A DNA stretch of 64,000 bases, taken from contig JAJPIE010000043.1 in assembly GCA_021324935.1 (NCBI GenBank), positions 1 through 64,000 of the forward strand, written 5' to 3'. This DNA comes from Acidobacteriota bacterium. Its GTDB lineage: Bacteria > Acidobacteriota > Terriglobia > Acidiferrales > UBA7541. Positions 41,200 to 49,400 of this stretch are shown here, one piece after another; positions within the stretch are counted from its first letter, which is position 1, and each line of letters opens with the position of its first letter. The notes below the pieces were generated by a model. That model ran no database searches, was not told the origin of the DNA, and saw only the letters and a program-made list of their open reading frames with translations. The position numbers and the translations under genes are program-made.

Positions 41200-43389
41200 A
41201 TGTGTTATCGTTACTTCTTTAGAGACCATTGCGCGCGACGGGCAGGAATTCTGGCAAAACGCAAACCCAAGACGGAGTCCACCGAGAATTCCCGGCAGCC
41301 ACAAGAAGCGATCCGGGAGCGGGTGTATGCGCCGCTTGAAGAAGAGATGCGCGGGCACGACCTGGACGGAGGGCAGCCGCGGAATCGCGGTGCCAGGTCC
41401 GAGGAGGGGGATCCGAATGCCACGGAGCCCGCGAATGAGCAGGCGGCCCCGGCCACCGGTCCCACGATGCAGGAGATTTTTGGCCCCGGCGGCTTCCTGG
41501 AACGGTGCATGATGGGAGGCTACGAGCACCGGCCGGCGCAGTTGCAGATGGCCGAAGCGGTGCACGATGCATTTGCGAAGCATCACCACGCGATTGTGGA
41601 AGCGGGCACGGGCACCGGGAAAACGCTGGCGTATCTGCTGCCGGCGATCTGCAGCGGGCGGCGGGTGGTGATTTCGACGGCCACCAAATCCTTGCAGGAA
41701 CAGCTCTACCAAAAAGACATTCCCTTCCTGCAAAAGCATTTCGCGCCGAATTTGAAGGTCGCGGTGATGAAGGGCCGCAGCAACTTCCTTTGCCTGACGA
41801 AAATGCACGCGCTGGCCGACCAGCCCATGCTTAAGGGCATGGAAGAGGTGGACGCGTTCCGGCAAATCCGCGACTGGTCCAGACTGACGGAGACGGGCGA
41901 TCGCGCGGAGCTGACGTTTTTGCCCGACGATTCGGAATTGTGGTCGCGCATCGACGCGCGCCGCGACACCTGCACGGGCAAGAAATGTCCCGAATTCGAG
42001 CGGTGCTTCCTGACGCAAATGCAGAATCGCGCCAAGGAAGCGGACCTGATCATCGTGAACCATCATCTGTTCTTCGCAGACCTGGCGCTGAAGCAGGACG
42101 ATTTCGGCAGCATCCTGCCGGAATACTCCGCGGTTGTGTTTGACGAAGCGCACGAAATGGAAGACGTGGCCAGCGATTATTTCGGCTGGCAGATTTCGAA
42201 CTATCAGTTTGAAGAGCTGGCGCGCGACGCGGACCAGAACATGCGTTTGACGAAAACGGGTTCGCCCGCGCTGCTGCGCCGCACGCAGCGCATCCGCGAG
42301 AAGAGCCGAGCCTTCTTCGACAGTTTTCCGCCGCGCGACGGCCGCTTTCCGTTTACGCGGCCGGAGCGCGAAGCGTTCCTCGAGCAGAACCGCGAAGCCT
42401 ACGAGGCGCTGCTGAATTCGCTGAAGGCCATGGAGACGGAGTTCGCCGCGCTCACGCAGAAGCCGGAGGAATTGACGCGCATCGCGCGGCGCAGCTTCGA
42501 AATCCGGCAGGAGCTGGCCTTCCTTTTCGAGTCGAACGAGCGCAATTACGTTTATTGGTTCGAGCGGCGCAACAAAGGCGTTTTTCTGGCGGCCACGCCG
42601 ATCGACGTCAGTCAGATCCTGCGCGAAAAACTGTTCGAGGCGTTCGACACGGTGATCATTACTTCGGCGACGCTTACCGTCGCGGGCCGCTTTGAATTCA
42701 TCCGGCAGCGGCTTGGCCTCGATCACGCCAAAGAGTGCGCTTTGCCGCCGGAATTCGATTACGGCCGCCAGGCGCTGCTCTACCTGCCGCAGCGGATGCC
42801 GGACGTGCGCGACGCGGGCTTTCCCGCTAAAGCCGCCGAGGAAATCGTGCAACTTCTCGAACTCAGCCAGGGCCGCGCGTTCTGTCTGTTCACCAGCTAT
42901 CTGCAAATGAAAGATTTGTACGACCGGGTGCGCGAGCGATTGGAGTATCCGTTGCTCCTTCAGGGGACCGCGCCGCGGTCGGTGCTGCTGGAGCGTTTCA
43001 AGAACACGCCCAACGCAGTGCTGTTTGCCACGGCAAGTTTCTGGCAGGGTGTGGACGTGCCGGGCGAACAACTTTCCTGCGTGATTGTGGACCGCTTGCC
43101 GTTTGCCGTGCCCAGCGACCCGATCGTGGCGGCGCGCGTCCGCGCCCTACAGGAGGAAGGCCGCAACCCATTTTCCGAATTTCAGGTGCCGGAGGCAGTG
43201 CTCTCTCTTAAACAGGGCTTCGGGCGGCTGATCCGCACGAAGACGGACCGCGGCGTGCTGGCCCTGCTGGATACGCGAATCCAGCGAATGCCCTATGGTA
43301 AAATTTTCTTGGAGTCGCTGCCCCGCTACCGGAGAACCAGTGATTTGGGGGAGGTTTCCGGATTCCTGTCCGCGGCCGGCCCTGCCTGA
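41200..43389 (+). CDS. DinG/XPD-type ATP-dependent DNA helicase
   Basis: A superfamily-2 helicase of about 729 residues. Walker A is IVEAGTGTGKTLAYLLPA and Walker B is VVFDEAHEME; motif Ia is VVISTATKSLQEQL; later motifs include TSATLTVAGRFEFIRQRLGL and the C-terminal GFGRLIRTKTDRGVLALLDTR. Four cysteines arranged as SNFLCL then DTCTGKKCPEFERCF are the Fe-S cluster ligands of the XPD/DinG family, so an iron-sulfur helicase is expected. The N-terminus is uncertain: the first part is low-complexity and ATG 41200 is only one of several possible starts. It likely unwinds damaged or R-loop DNA. No functional partner adjoins it. Confidence 0.85.
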   Translation: MCYRYFFRDHCARRAGILAKRKPKTESTENSRQPQEAIRERVYAPLEEEMRGHDLDGGQPRNRGARSEEGDPNATEPANEQAAPATGPTMQEIFGPGGFLERCMMGGYEHRPAQLQMAEAVHDAFAKHHHAIVEAGTGTGKTLAYLLPAICSGRRVVISTATKSLQEQLYQKDIPFLQKHFAPNLKVAVMKGRSNFLCLTKMHALADQPMLKGMEEVDAFRQIRDWSRLTETGDRAELTFLPDDSELWSRIDARRDTCTGKKCPEFERCFLTQMQNRAKEADLIIVNHHLFFADLALKQDDFGSILPEYSAVVFDEAHEMEDVASDYFGWQISNYQFEELARDADQNMRLTKTGSPALLRRTQRIREKSRAFFDSFPPRDGRFPFTRPEREAFLEQNREAYEALLNSLKAMETEFAALTQKPEELTRIARRSFEIRQELAFLFESNERNYVYWFERRNKGVFLAATPIDVSQILREKLFEAFDTVIITSATLTVAGRFEFIRQRLGLDHAKECALPPEFDYGRQALLYLPQRMPDVRDAGFPAKAAEEIVQLLELSQGRAFCLFTSYLQMKDLYDRVRERLEYPLLLQGTAPRSVLLERFKNTPNAVLFATASFWQGVDVPGEQLSCVIVDRLPFAVPSDPIVAARVRALQEEGRNPFSEFQVPEAVLSLKQGFGRLIRTKTDRGVLALLDTRIQRMPYGKIFLESLPRYRRTSDLGEVSGFLSAAGPA

Positions 43390-43431
43390 AAGATATCGTC
43401 CCCAGGGAAGAAGAGGAAACGCTAGCTGGTT

Positions 43432-43806
43432 ATGTTTCAAGTGAGTGTGGAAGACACATTTTCATCAGGGCACGCCCTGCGCGGGTACAAGGGTAAATGC
43501 GAAAACCCGCATGGCCACAACTATCGCGTGCAGGTGACGCTGGAGGGGCCGCAACTGGACAAGATCGGCCTGCTGATCGATTTCACGCAGCTCAAGCACT
43601 TGATGCGCGGGCTGATTGCCAGGCTGGATCATCAGTTCATCAACGATCTGGAGCCGTTCACGACGGTGAATCCCTCGGCGGAAAATCTGGCGAAATATTT
43701 TTACGATGAAATCAACGGCCAACTGACGGGTTTGCCCGCGGGCGCGAAGCTGAAGGACGTGGTGATTTGGGAAACGGATACGGCGATGGCGCGCTATCAG
43801 CCATAG
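43432..43806 (+). CDS. queD: 6-carboxy-tetrahydropterin synthase QueD
   Basis: A 124-residue T-fold enzyme that converts 7,8-dihydroneopterin triphosphate to 6-carboxytetrahydropterin, the second step to 7-deazaguanines. Zinc ligands are H14, H27 and H29 (FSSGHALR and NPHGHNY); the catalytic cysteine is C23 in GKCENPHGH; LDHQFIND and the late glutamate in VVIWETDTAMARY complete the active site. It opens a que cluster: queE and queC follow with one small membrane gene between. Confidence 0.93.
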   Translation: MFQVSVEDTFSSGHALRGYKGKCENPHGHNYRVQVTLEGPQLDKIGLLIDFTQLKHLMRGLIARLDHQFINDLEPFTTVNPSAENLAKYFYDEINGQLTGLPAGAKLKDVVIWETDTAMARYQP

Positions 43807-43831
43807 GCGCTGCATTCCAAGGCAGAGTGCG

Positions 43832-44017
43832 ATGAACAAATCCTTTCTCATCATTCTGATTCCCGCGCTGCTGGTGGCGGTGGGCTACGTCATTGTGCTG
43901 CGGCTAATGGGGATTCCCCCGGGCTATCCGCGGCTTATCGGCGCCGTGATTTTATTTTTTGGCGGGATTTACTGGCTTTCGAAACGTTCGGGAAAGAAGG
44001 CGAAGAGCGGAAGTTAA
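43832..44017 (+). CDS. small two-span membrane protein inside the que cluster
   Basis: A 61-residue protein with two hydrophobic segments (about residues 4-26 and 34-50) and a basic tail (KRSGKKAKSGS). It starts 25 bases after queD and ends 89 bases before queE. I do not recognise it. It is not a known preQ0 or preQ1 carrier such as YhhQ, which is much longer. Its place may be chance; a membrane accessory of the cluster is speculative. Confidence 0.6.
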   Translation: MNKSFLIILIPALLVAVGYVIVLRLMGIPPGYPRLIGAVILFFGGIYWLSKRSGKKAKSGS

Positions 44018-44106
44018 AGCGGCAAGCGAGAAGCCTGCCTCCGGCCCTTCGCTTGGCTTAGGGTTAAAAGGCGGCCGCTTCGAGACTCGACCTGCCGGGC
44101 GCAATC

Positions 44107-44793
44107 ATGTTTATCACGGAAATTTTCAAATCCATCCAAGGCGAAGGAACCCGTGCGGGCCTGCCGTGCATCTTCGTGCGGCTGACGGGATGCAACCTGC
44201 GCTGCACGTGGTGCGACACGGCCTATGCGTTTCACGGCGGACAAAAGATGAGTGTGGACGAGGTGATGGATCGCGTGAAAGGGCTGAACTTGAAATCCGA
44301 CGGGAGTTCGGCTGGAGTGACCATGGTGGAACTCACGGGCGGCGAGCCGCTGTTGCAAGAGGAAATTTATCCGCTGGCCGAACAGCTGCTTGCCGTCGGA
44401 TACACGGTAATGATTGAGACCAGCGGCGAGCGCTTCATCGGACGCTTGCCAAAGGAAGTAGTCAAGATTGTGGACGTGAAGTGCCCGGACTCCGGCGAGC
44501 CGGACACGTTTGAAATGCGAAATCTCGAGGCGTTGGGTTCGCAGGACGAAGTGAAGTTTGTGATATCGAGCCGCGCCGACTATGAGTTTGCGCGGGAGTT
44601 CACGCGGCGGCACGGACTGGCGCAAAGAGTCCGCGAAGTGCTGTTTTCGCCGGTACACGATGATCCCGAAGGAAGATGGACCGGCCTTGAGCCGCGCACG
44701 CTGGTCGAATGGATGTTGGAGGACGGTCTGCCGGCGCGGCTTGGTTTGCAGCTTCATAAGCTTGTCTGGGACCCGGCGACCCGCGGGGTTTGA
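44107..44793 (+). CDS. queE: 7-carboxy-7-deazaguanine synthase QueE (radical SAM)
   Basis: A 228-residue radical SAM enzyme turning 6-carboxytetrahydropterin into 7-carboxy-7-deazaguanine. The N-terminal [14 protein letters not shown] segment is QueE-specific. The [4Fe-4S]/SAM motif is C29-x3-C33-x2-C36 (CNLRCTWC). Further motifs are [11 protein letters not shown] for SAM binding and [13 protein letters not shown], typical of QueE. The product feeds QueC, whose gene follows with almost no gap. Confidence 0.95.
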   Translation: MFITEIFKSIQGEGTRAGLPCIFVRLTGCNLRCTWCDTAYAFHGGQKMSVDEVMDRVKGLNLKSDGSSAGVTMVELTGGEPLLQEEIYPLAEQLLAVGYTVMIETSGERFIGRLPKEVVKIVDVKCPDSGEPDTFEMRNLEALGSQDEVKFVISSRADYEFAREFTRRHGLAQRVREVLFSPVHDDPEGRWTGLEPRTLVEWMLEDGLPARLGLQLHKLVWDPATRGV

Positions 44794-44810
44794 GTTCGCG
44801 CAAGGAGCGG

Positions 44811-45542
44811 ATGTTGGCCGACAGAGGAAAATTCAGCGCGGTGGTTCTACTGAGCGGCGGCATGGATTCGTGCGTTACCGCCGCGGAAGCCATACACCGG
44901 CACGGCGCGCGGGGCGTGGGGCTGCTGCACGCGAGTTACGGCCAGCGCACCGAGGCGCGGGAAGCTCGCTCGTTTTCGGAAATCGCCGAATTTTACGGGA
45001 TCGAGGAAAAGCTCCAGGTTCGGCTCGCGTATTTCCGCGCCATCGGAGGCTCGGCTCTTACCGACGCGCGAATCGCGGTACCGGAAAACGAGCTGGGAGC
45101 GGCGGACAGGGAAGGAAGCGCGATTCCGGTCACCTATGTTCCGTTCCGCAACGCGCATTTTCTGAGCATCGCCGTCAGCTGGGCGGAAGCCGCGGGCGCG
45201 CGCGAAATCTACATCGGCGCGGTGGCCGAAGACAGTTCGGGTTACCCGGATTGCCGGCCGGAATATTACGAAGCTTTTCAGGAACTGATTCACCGCGGCG
45301 CGCGCCCGGAAACGAATATCGCAATCGTGACGCCGGTGATCCGTCTGAAGAAAAGCCAGATCATCCGCCGCGGGCTGGAGCTGGGAGCGCCGCTGCACCT
45401 CACGTGGTCGTGCTATCAGGGCGAGGACGTGGCCTGCGGCGCTTGCGATAGCTGCGCGCTGCGGCTGCGCGCATTTGCCGAGGCGGGCGTTGCGGATCCG
45501 ATCGCATACCGTCCGGTGGCGCGCGCCCGGTCCGCGGAGTGA
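44811..45542 (+). CDS. queC: 7-cyano-7-deazaguanine synthase QueC
   Basis: A 243-residue ATP-dependent synthase that makes preQ0 from 7-carboxy-7-deazaguanine and ammonia. The PP-loop is [17 protein letters not shown] near residue 11; [15 protein letters not shown] is conserved; four cysteines in [22 protein letters not shown] bind zinc. ATG 44811 with AAGGAG just upstream is chosen; a TTG at 44790 that overlaps the queE stop is an alternative and would add seven residues. The pathway then needs QueF or an arcosine/tgt enzyme; neither is in the window. Confidence 0.94.
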   Translation: MLADRGKFSAVVLLSGGMDSCVTAAEAIHRHGARGVGLLHASYGQRTEAREARSFSEIAEFYGIEEKLQVRLAYFRAIGGSALTDARIAVPENELGAADREGSAIPVTYVPFRNAHFLSIAVSWAEAAGAREIYIGAVAEDSSGYPDCRPEYYEAFQELIHRGARPETNIAIVTPVIRLKKSQIIRRGLELGAPLHLTWSCYQGEDVACGACDSCALRLRAFAEAGVADPIAYRPVARARSAE

Positions 45543-45640
45543 GTTCAAAGTGCTTGGATTCAGCGCGATATGAGAGATAATGGGGCGAACCGGCCGGTGC
45601 ACCTTGGCCGGCGCTCCTCGACAAAAAAGGAGAATGGGGC

Positions 45641-46789
45641 ATGATGCAATTCATGAAGTCTTGCGCGCTCGCCGCCGTCCTGATGTTGGGACTGATCGGC
45701 TGCCTGGCCACGCGCGCGGCCGCACAGAACGATGGAAAGATTAACGGCCAGTTGATCGATTTTGACGGCAATCCGTTTGTCAACCTGCCGGTAAAGATCA
45801 AGAGCGAACAGGGCGTAACACAAGACACAAAAACCGGACCGGACGGCAAGTTTGCGTTCACGGGGTTGAAGAACGGCAAGTACACCTTGTCCGTGCAGCC
45901 GCCGCAGATGTCGAACTCGTTCGACGTTCCGGTGGAAGTTCACGGCGACGCGACTCCGCCGGTGAACCTGAACTTCAAGGAAATCCTCGAAAAGCAGAAT
46001 CCGGAAGCCGCCGCAAAATACCGCCAGCAGCAGGCGGAGCAGAAGAAGTTTCAGGGCATGAAGGAACAGTTCGCCAAGGGCGTGGCCTTGCTGGATCAGG
46101 AGCGCACGGCCAGCGCGGACCTGAAAAAGGCTACCGCGGACCAGAAAGATGCCGCCAAAGCGAAGTTGGCCGATCTTTCGAATCAGGCGATTGCGGCATT
46201 CCAGGAAGGATTGAAAGCAGCGCCGGAAAAGGATCCGAACATCCACCTCTTCTGGGCGCGGATGGGCGAAGCCTACGATCTGGCGGGAGACAACGACAAC
46301 GCCATTAACGCCTACCAGCAAGCAATCGCGAACAAGCCCGACAACGCCAGCTACTACAACAATCTCGGTAACCTGCTGGCGCGCGCGGGAAAGCTCGACG
46401 ACGCGAAAGCCGCGTACACGAAGTGCGCGCAACTGGATCCGGCCAACGCCGCGCTGGCCTGGCGCAATTTCGGCATCAGCCTATACCAGGCGGGCCGCAT
46501 GGTGGACGCGATCGAGCCGCTGCAAAAAGCGAGCGAGCTTGATCCCAAGAACGCGCAGACCTGGTATCTGCTGGGAGCGTGCATGGTGGCGGATCCAAGC
46601 ATCTACAAAACCGTTGGCGACAAGATCGAAGTGACGCCGCGGCCGGGAACCGTCGAAGCTTATCAAAAAGCCATCGATCTGGATCCCAATGGGACCTGGG
46701 GCGCGCAAGCCAAGCAGGGGCTGGAACAACTCAAACAACTGACCGGCGGCATCGAGACGAAAGTCGGCGGAAAGAAAAAGAAGCCGTAA
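45641..46789 (+). CDS. secreted TPR protein with carboxypeptidase-regulatory-like domain
   Basis: A 382-residue secreted protein. A signal peptide (CALAAVLMLGLIGCLATRAAA) is followed by a carboxypeptidase-regulatory-like beta-sandwich (INGQLIDFDGNPFVNLPV to PPVNLNFKE, about residues 30-115), a charged helical linker, and TPR repeats from about 190 onwards (IHLFWARMGEAYDLAGDNDN, NLGNLLARAGKLDDAKAAYT, NAALAWRNFGISLYQAGRM). GGAG lies ten bases upstream of the start. The cysteine in LIGCLATRA could mark a lipoprotein. It is followed by a terminator. Probably a periplasmic scaffold; no partner visible. Confidence 0.8.
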   Translation: MMQFMKSCALAAVLMLGLIGCLATRAAAQNDGKINGQLIDFDGNPFVNLPVKIKSEQGVTQDTKTGPDGKFAFTGLKNGKYTLSVQPPQMSNSFDVPVEVHGDATPPVNLNFKEILEKQNPEAAAKYRQQQAEQKKFQGMKEQFAKGVALLDQERTASADLKKATADQKDAAKAKLADLSNQAIAAFQEGLKAAPEKDPNIHLFWARMGEAYDLAGDNDNAINAYQQAIANKPDNASYYNNLGNLLARAGKLDDAKAAYTKCAQLDPANAALAWRNFGISLYQAGRMVDAIEPLQKASELDPKNAQTWYLLGACMVADPSIYKTVGDKIEVTPRPGTVEAYQKAIDLDPNGTWGAQAKQGLEQLKQLTGGIETKVGGKKKKP

Positions 46790-46824
46790 GGCCACGTCTG
46801 CAAAAAAATGCAAGGCAGTTCCGG

Positions 46825-46856
46825 CGGCCCTGCTTCGGCAGGGCCGTCTCGTTTCT
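46825..46856 (+). terminator. intrinsic terminator with UUCG tetraloop
   Basis: CGGCCCTGC pairs with GCAGGGCCG around a TTCG loop, then TCTCGTTTCT follows. It stands 36 bases after the TPR gene and just before the convergent permease. Confidence 0.75.
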
Positions 46857-46863
46857 ATGCCGA

Positions 46864-47679
46864 TTAGCTGTGGGTCAGCGTGCCGGTTACTTTTGTGCGA
46901 CGCAGCGCCCAGGCAAATATCAGCATGGAGCAAGGCAGAAGCACGGCGCCAAACGCGAGCAAGAGCAGCAGCGATCCGCCAATCGACAAGATGCCGGCGC
47001 CATCGAGGAGCGCGCCGCGCATGGCATCCAGGGCGTAGGTCACCGGGTTCAGGCGCGCGACGACTTGCAGCCATGGCGGCAGAATGCCGACGGGAAAGAG
47101 CATCCCACCCACGATGCTGGAGACGCCGAGGATGAACCACTTCGCGGGATTCCCGCGCTTGAACAGCAGCAGATATGCCGCGGAGAGCACGCCGAGCCCG
47201 GAGAAAGCCACAAGCGTGGCGGCCAGGACGGCAATCACGGCGAACCAGTTGGCGGCGCGCAGCGGAAAATCGAACAGCGCGGTGGACCAGCCGAGATACA
47301 CGGCGATGCGCAAGGTACTGGCGGCAAACGGATAGAAGGCCGAACCCGCCAGGATCACGGGCAGTGAGACCTGGGTGACCAGTAACGGCTCCAGGGTGCC
47401 GGAATCCCGCGCCTCTTGCAGGCTGCGATCGAAAGTTTCCAGCGCGGCGTTGAGATAGTCGAAAAAAACGACTCCTACCAGCGAATAGGCGAAATAGGTT
47501 GTTCCCTGCGGCAACGCTTCACGGAGCGCCGGCGAATCCACGAAGCGGGCCACGTAATAAAACGTGGCTGCGCCGAACAGCGCTTCCACCGCCTCCAAGA
47601 TGAACGGGCTCCGGTACGTGCTGGCGATGCGCAAGTCCCTCCGGAAAAAGAGCAGCAGATCGTGGAGAAATTGCATCAT
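46864..47679 (-). CDS. ABC-2 type transporter permease
   Basis: A 271-residue permease with six hydrophobic segments in the ABC-2 layout: an N-terminal cytoplasmic stretch (MMQFLHDLLLFFRRDLRIASTYRSPF), spans from about residue 30, and the NPVTYALDAMRGALLDG segment near 208 that is typical of ABC-2 exporters. The start overlaps the ATPase stop by four bases. The two form a divergent partner of the lasso-peptide genes, sharing an intergenic region of about 160 bases. Export of the mature lasso peptide is a plausible but unproven role; classical lasso exporters are single half-transporters with fused ATPase. Confidence 0.88.
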   Translation of the reverse strand: MMQFLHDLLLFFRRDLRIASTYRSPFILEAVEALFGAATFYYVARFVDSPALREALPQGTTYFAYSLVGVVFFDYLNAALETFDRSLQEARDSGTLEPLLVTQVSLPVILAGSAFYPFAASTLRIAVYLGWSTALFDFPLRAANWFAVIAVLAATLVAFSGLGVLSAAYLLLFKRGNPAKWFILGVSSIVGGMLFPVGILPPWLQVVARLNPVTYALDAMRGALLDGAGILSIGGSLLLLLAFGAVLLPCSMLIFAWALRRTKVTGTLTHS

Positions 47680-48494
47680 AGCGGCGCGGGATCTCCCGCG
47701 GCCTGGAGTTGCCGCCCGGTAAGTTTCGCGAAGGCTTCTTCAAGCGATGGCGAGGAAGTGGCGCCCCGGAGCGCCGCCGGTGTGTCGTAGGCGAGGAGTT
47801 GACCTTCCTGTAGCACAGCGACGCGGTCCGCGAGGTATTCGATCTCTTGCATGGTATGGGACGCGAAGAGCAAGGAGGTGCCCTGCCGTGCGAGGACTTC
47901 TCGCTTCAGGAAATGGCGAAATTCGGCGGCGGCAATGGCGTCGAGGCTTCGCGTGGGCTCGTCGAGCAGCAGCACTTTGGGTTGATGAAGAAGTGCGCGC
48001 AGCAAACTTAAGCGTTGCACGGTGCCGGAGGAAAGCGTGCGCGCCTGCCGATCAAGGGCCTGTTGCACGCACAAGCGTTCGGCCAGGGCGCGGATGCGGT
48101 TCGTGATCAAGTCCTCCCTCAAATGATGCAGCCGGCCAAAAAAATGCAAATTCTGTCGGCCGGTGAGCCGTGGATAGAATCCCAGATCGCTGCCCGCGTG
48201 GTAGCCGAGATTCCGGCGCGCGGCCGCGGGCGATTCCGTCACGTCGTGGCCTGCGAGCGATGCTTTGCCCCGCGTGGGAAGCAGCAGAGTGGCGAGGATG
48301 CGCAGCAGCGTGGTTTTTCCGGCGCCATTGGCGCCCAGCAGCGCGACCGCCTCGCCCTCTTTTGCCTGCAGGGAGATGCCGCGAAGGGCCGGCGCCGTGG
48401 GTTGCGTGAAAGGTTGCAGGTAAGCCCGCCAGCCGCCCAACGCCGGGGGAAACCATTTTTCCAGCGAATCCAGAATGATCGAGAAATCGGACAC
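47676..48494 (-). CDS. ABC transporter ATP-binding protein
   Basis: An ABC ATPase of about 272 residues. Walker A is LLGANGAGKTTLLRIL, Walker B is VLLLDEPTRSLD, the switch histidine is in LFASHTMQEIEYLADR, and the signature is LSSGTVQR, a variant of LSGGQ often seen in ABC-2 drug and heme exporters. The start is set at GTG 48494, but the frame is open to 48623 and the true start is uncertain. It is the first gene of a two-gene unit with the permease. It is transcribed away from the lasso-peptide operon. Confidence 0.87.
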   Translation of the reverse strand: MSDFSIILDSLEKWFPPALGGWRAYLQPFTQPTAPALRGISLQAKEGEAVALLGANGAGKTTLLRILATLLLPTRGKASLAGHDVTESPAAARRNLGYHAGSDLGFYPRLTGRQNLHFFGRLHHLREDLITNRIRALAERLCVQQALDRQARTLSSGTVQRLSLLRALLHQPKVLLLDEPTRSLDAIAAAEFRHFLKREVLARQGTSLLFASHTMQEIEYLADRVAVLQEGQLLAYDTPAALRGATSSPSLEEAFAKLTGRQLQAAGDPAPL

Positions 48495-48652
48495 TCCCGA
48501 GTTTATAGCGTGTCTCCCGGCAGAAAACAATGCGAGCCACGGCATTTTTCGGGCAAACGTGGCGATACACGGCGTTCCCCGGTAAGATAGGAGCAGGTTC
48601 TTGGTGTTTATTTCGCCAAGCAAGCATCATGCAAAGCGGCGCAAAACTGGGG

Positions 48653-48967
48653 ATGCGGAGAATGGTTGATGCAACCAAGCGAGTGATTGTCCCGCCACAT
48701 GTGTTGATCCGCCAATTGGATGGCGAATCGGTGCTGCTGAATCTGGAAAGCGAGCGCTATTTTGGCCTGGATGCCACCGGCACGCGCATGTGGGAGTTGG
48801 TGACCACGGAGCCGAACGTGGGCGCGGCCTTCGAGAAGTTGCTCGCGGAATTTGACGTGGCCCCGGAATCCTTGCGCAACCACCTGAATGAACTCCTAAG
48901 CGGGTTGGTGGACAACGGCCTGCTCCAAGTGCTGCCCGTGGATGTGGGAACCACTCCAACGATATAG
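48653..48967 (+). CDS. lasso-peptide RRE protein B1 (PqqD family)
   Basis: A PqqD-like protein of about 104 residues, the RiPP recognition element that binds the leader of the precursor. The domain is complete: RVIVPPHVLIRQLDGESVLL, then the ERYFGLDATGTRMWELV signature and a helical half (AAFEKLLAEFDVAPESL, NELLSGLVDNGLLQVL). ATG 48653 is a choice; 48629 and 48662 are possible and do not affect the domain. The next gene (B2) starts inside its last 26 bases, so B1 and B2 are translated together. As in most lasso clusters outside the proteobacterial type, B is split into B1 and B2. Confidence 0.88.
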   Translation: MRRMVDATKRVIVPPHVLIRQLDGESVLLNLESERYFGLDATGTRMWELVTTEPNVGAAFEKLLAEFDVAPESLRNHLNELLSGLVDNGLLQVLPVDVGTTPTI

Positions 48968-49400
48968 GGCCCTGGACCGCGAGTCGCGGCGCATCTTCCG
49001 GCGCGCGGCGGTTCTTTTGCCTTGGATTCGCGTCTCGTTGCGGTTTCGCGGTTACAACCCGACTTTTTCGGCGCTGCAAAATCACCTTGGGTTTCCTCCG
49101 GCAACGCCGGTAGCGGGACGCGAACACGCCCAGCGCGTCACGCGCATGGTGCAAGCAGCCGTCCGCTATTCCTTATGGCGCTTCACGTGCCTCGAGGAAT
49201 CGCTTTGCCTCTGGTACTTGTTGCGGGAGCTCGGCATCGCGTCTCAGCTTCGCATCGGCGTACGGAAAACGCAGGGAAAATTCGAGGCGCACGCGTGGGT
49301 GGAGTGCGGCGGCGAAGCCGTAAATCAGCCGGAAGCGGCGCACGTCCACTACGCCGCATTCGACAAGGAATTCTCAGAGCCTCCCGGGGACCTGTCATGA
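48942..49400 (+). CDS. lasso-peptide leader peptidase B2 (transglutaminase-like)
   Basis: A 152-residue cysteine protease of the lasso-peptide B2 family. The catalytic cysteine is C83 in FTCLEESLCLWYLLRELGI and the histidine is H117 in FEAHAWVECGG; both match the family pattern CL-x-(R/E)-S-L and AHAWVE. It removes the leader of the precursor with help from the B1 protein. The start overlaps B1, and the stop overlaps the cyclase start (ATGA), so B1-B2-C form one translational unit. The typical acid residue after the histidine is less clear here, with an Asn at VNQP. Confidence 0.88.
   Translation: MWEPLQRYRALDRESRRIFRRAAVLLPWIRVSLRFRGYNPTFSALQNHLGFPPATPVAGREHAQRVTRMVQAAVRYSLWRFTCLEESLCLWYLLRELGIASQLRIGVRKTQGKFEAHAWVECGGEAVNQPEAAHVHYAAFDKEFSEPPGDLS

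Noticed and set aside
40948..43071. 707-codon open frame antisense to the DinG-type helicase
   Set aside because: The helicase has intact Walker and Fe-S motifs; the antisense product is Arg-rich without domains.
43390..43431. preQ1 riboswitch before queD
   Set aside because: The gap is only 42 bases and shows no stem-loop with the A-rich tail of preQ1 aptamers.
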